This document shows positions 61,237 to 64,000 of a stretch of 64,000 nt of DNA, one piece after another. Origin of the DNA: Larix kaempferi (taxonomy: Eukaryota > Streptophyta > Pinopsida > Pinales > Pinaceae). Within the stretch, counting starts at the first letter, position 1. Each line of letters begins with the position of its first letter. Location: positions 3,102,001 to 3,166,000 of the forward strand of contig BSBM01000870.1 in NCBI GenBank assembly GCA_027924585.1. Reading direction: 5' to 3'. Made by a program: the position numbers and the translations under genes. The notes below the pieces were generated by a model. The model had not been told where the DNA came from. It saw nothing but the letters and a program-made list of their open reading frames with translations, and searched no databases.

Positions 61237-62664
61237 GCAGCAGCGACCTTCGATTAGGGTGATGAATATATAGATTTGGCTTCAAGCTTCTTGAATTGGT
61301 CCTTTAAGTAATTATATCTCATCCTTAGGGCGGTATGGGATGTTGTTTTGGCGTTAACGAAGCATTCAATGTCTTTTACTTGTGTACACAGAGCCTTGTT
61401 TTCTTCATCAAGCTCAAAAATTGTTTCCACATAACTTTGATTCTAGTCTGTTAACTGTGCTATCACTTGGATCAACTTATCAATCTCCTGTTGAGCCAGA
61501 ATGAGCTATTCTTTATAATGTTTAGGGTTCTTTGGGGGACTCAACTCTTTTGAAAATGTTTCACACTCAATATTATGACCTTAAGGAATTGTATCTTGGT
61601 TGTGTGCAAGAGGACTTTCAGCAGCAGAGGCTTCACTCATTCGAGCAGACACGTTGGCTAATGTGAGGATGGGTGTTTCAAGAGTATGGTCGCCTGACTA
61701 GACATTTGAATGTGATGGCTGAATGATAGTTTGAATGACAGACTGGTTGAAGGACTAGTCACAATTCGTTATCATGGATTTAGTGGGTTCTGAAAAGAGT
61801 GGAGGTTCCGAAGTAGGGTCACCAAGGGTAAGTTCAGGAGAAGGGGATGACTGGACAAGGTGCTCATCACCTGAGGGATCCTCGTCAAATTGTACACATT
61901 TAGCGTTTGGTTCTGCTTGGGTATGATGATGTTCTTTAGAAGAGGAATATTTGATAGTAGATAAATGAGGGTTCAGTATCTTAAAAAAAATGATCCCAAG
62001 TTTTCCCTCTCTCTTCTAATTGGTGAATGATCAGGAGTTTAATGAGATAATGATGATACAAGCTACCAGAGGGATTAACTGTATTCTTCTTGACTTGGCT
62101 AGACATCTTCTCCAAACTTTTTAGGAAATAAAATGGGAAGTTGAGGGTCTCATCGTTAACAAAATGCGCTAACAATCTGAAATGGCAAGCTTTAAATATA
62201 GTGAACTTACCCTCGCAAGTGATTAAGTGGATGATAACGGTTAGAAGATCTAAGTACTCCGACTTGATCCATTCTTAGTGAAAACCTTTGGTACCATCAA
62301 CATGTTGAAAATCGGCCTTTAGGGCAAATTCATGGTCCTTCCGTGGAAGGAAAATATGCTTATGCCATCGGGCACCTTCCCTTGGGAGCTTGGTAGCTAA
62401 TGCTATTGACTCTTCTGTCACGGAGAAAACAAGATGGCCAACCTTGGTCATCTTGCCATAAAAAATTTTAGCAAACAGTAATGAAATGTCATGGTCATGG
62501 CCTTGGAGAGGGCGGAGAAATGGTCCCCAACCTGCTCGCAAAGACACTTCACAGTGGGCTTTAAACCCAGAAATGTGAAGGAGGTTTTGGTAGGTACCAG
62601 GATCGTAACGAATTGGAATTGTTGGCAGAGGACGAGGGATGCAAAATGGATATGAGAGGTGCAA
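61237..62664 (-). pseudogene. TE-type ORF (plant transposon-protein/gag-like, coiled-coil C-terminus), decayed and split
   Basis: Minus strand, about 475 codons. The N-terminal half has W-G-P-F-L-R-P-L-Q-G-H-D, K-V-G-H-L-V-F-S-V-T-E-E-S, L-I-T-C-E-G-K-F, and H-F-R-L-L-A-H-F-V-N…F-P-F-Y-F-L-K-S-L, laid out like the putative plant transposon protein domain of Athila/Tat-type elements (inference). A Ser/Pro-rich middle follows, then a long heptad-rich coiled coil (…LAQQEIDKLIQVIAQL…). Damage: TAA near 62277, a 1-bp shift in a T8 run (61982-61989), and six further stops downstream (three GAC/GTC-TAG, GAA-TAG, two TAA). Yet the frame is otherwise intact, so decay is mainly by base substitution. 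There is no ATG at the 5' end; the frame is open up to about 62730. The LARD element cut off its last seven codons (see 50776-50797). Confidence 0.6.
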
Positions 62665-64000
62665 GAATTTGCAGAGGACGCGGCTTAGATGGAGAGTGAA
62701 CAGACTAAGGTGAAATTCACGTGATCACCAGTTTATACTAAGGCCCGTTTGATTGTTTGAATGATAGTGGATGAGGGCTTGGCATGATTGAAAAGAACGC
62801 ACCTATCATTCGAAGATATTAAGTTAAGTGCTAGTGTAGAGGTGCGTGAATCCAGTGAATACATGTGGTTTAGAGAATATTCATCCATGCCCACAGCTGA
62901 GCTTTGGACAAGTTGAATGTAATTCACGTAATGAAAATAGATTACACGTGAGAGATCATGATTCGATTGATATGGTGGCAGGTCATACAACAGGATGAAT
63001 AAGACCGAATGGAGGTCATGTAATGATTCAAAATGATGCATAATGCATTCATTTAATGGAGGTGAGATGGATAAGAGAACGAAGCCATGTGTGAAATCGA
63101 CATTTGATTAATCCCTGTCATAATTAGCCAATAAAACTTATCAATAATTTTCAAATTTGAACATCTTTGCATATTAAATAAAGTTGTTATAGGCTATGGT
63201 TTCATTCAACACTCCATTCAGAACGTTGTTTATTTGCCTCATTCGGATCGGCATTCAACCCATCATTCAGTCCTTCATACATACTTTTGTTTATACAAGA
63301 TCTTATTGTTGATGCTGACCAAAGTTGATTTTGCAGAGAATTTCTAAAGTTGTTAGTGCACAAAAGATGTTGTAAACTTTGCATTTATGTATCTTTTAGT
63401 TGCATTCCGCTTTTTGTTCTTGATTAGATCAATTTTCTTCTGCTTTTGCATTAACCTGAAAACACATGTCATTCTATCATAGATAAATAAAATTTTCATA
63501 AATATTTAGAGAGTAAGAATAGTTCTAATCTTCCCCCCAAACCAAAAATATGGCGTTTCCTCAAGCCATTAAAGAGAAAATGATTAAAATTACAAAATTT
63601 CAATTGAAAGTAGATGATTCAGATATGCACATTCATCAAAAAGAATACAAGAGTGCTTAAAATACCATATGAAGAATAATATTGTAAGAGATGCGAAAAA
63701 TGCAATAGGAACTAGTCGTCCATGACTCATTGTAAAGATCTCTTGTCATCCAAAGAATATAAATAAGGTTCACCATAAAATTTGTGAGATCTACTATAAT
63801 TATGGGTCCCATTTCTAGGATAATCATATCCTAGTTATTATTTGAATTAGACTATAGGGTCCAAGTGTAACTTACAGCCATTATCTAATGACAGTATACA
63901 TAATCGGCCTAAACATGTATTTGTATACTCATGCTTTTATGAGTTATGTGAGTAGCAATGCATTAACCAAACCTCTTTTATCCAATATTGACCCGTTGCT
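62665..64000. other. Flank of the TE-type ORF, no gene recognised
   Basis: If the ORF belongs to an LTR element its leader, primer binding site and 5' LTR should lie here or beyond the window, but no TGG…binding site and no copy of the sequence left of 50724 was found. Words such as GAATGA, CATTCAG and TGAATG are frequent at 62740-63290. The last 500 bp is plain AT-rich DNA. Confidence 0.35.

Overview
This window is nuclear DNA from a land plant with a large, repeat-rich genome. The signs are nested LTR retrotransposons primed by initiator Met-tRNA, relics of plant gene families (B-type CDK, nepenthesin-like aspartic protease, glycine-rich RRM protein), very low gene density and long AT-rich stretches. 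A gymnosperm or another large-genome seed plant is plausible, but nothing seen fixes the species. No bacterial, organellar, rRNA, tRNA or CRISPR locus was recognised.

Layout. 0-2.3 kb: one glycine-rich exon of an hnRNP-like RNA-binding protein on the minus strand, then a GC-richer stretch with a degenerate palindromic repeat. 2.3-6 kb: AT-rich DNA with a 45-bp repeat and an (AT)n microsatellite. About 6.0-8.2 kb and 15.4-15.7 kb: probable Ty3/Gypsy 3' end and LTR, split by Copia-1 (8177-15448, minus strand, matched 604-bp LTRs). Copia-1 keeps only the 3' part of pol and carries 1.65 kb of nested minisatellites. 18940-24805: Copia-2, complete in structure (TSD, both LTRs, PBS, PPT, gag to RNase H) but coding-dead. 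26.4-27.0 kb: a B-type CDK pseudogene that still has an intron. 33.5-38.0 kb: an almost uninterrupted 4.4-kb polypyrimidine tract. 40.5-41.3 kb: a nepenthesin-like aspartic protease pseudogene. 44.5-45.0 kb: a Gypsy integrase relic. 46.3-47.2 kb: an unrecognised decayed gene or element ORF. 50.8-61.2 kb: a 10.4-kb LARD-like non-autonomous element with 3.36-kb LTRs and a 3.7-kb non-coding core. It sits inside the C-terminal end of a transposon-type ORF that resumes at 61.2-62.7 kb.

No intact, obviously functional protein-coding gene is contained entirely in the window. The best candidate for part of a living gene is the first exon-like ORF (320-655), and even that has a suspicious stop. The most unusual structures are the LARD-like element with two hairpin arrays in its core, the polypyrimidine tract, the duplicated polypurine tract flanking minisatellites in Copia-1, and the TE ORF cut by the LARD insertion whose reading frame rejoins exactly when the insertion and one TSD copy are removed.

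All divergence figures come from reading the two copies side by side by eye and are approximate.
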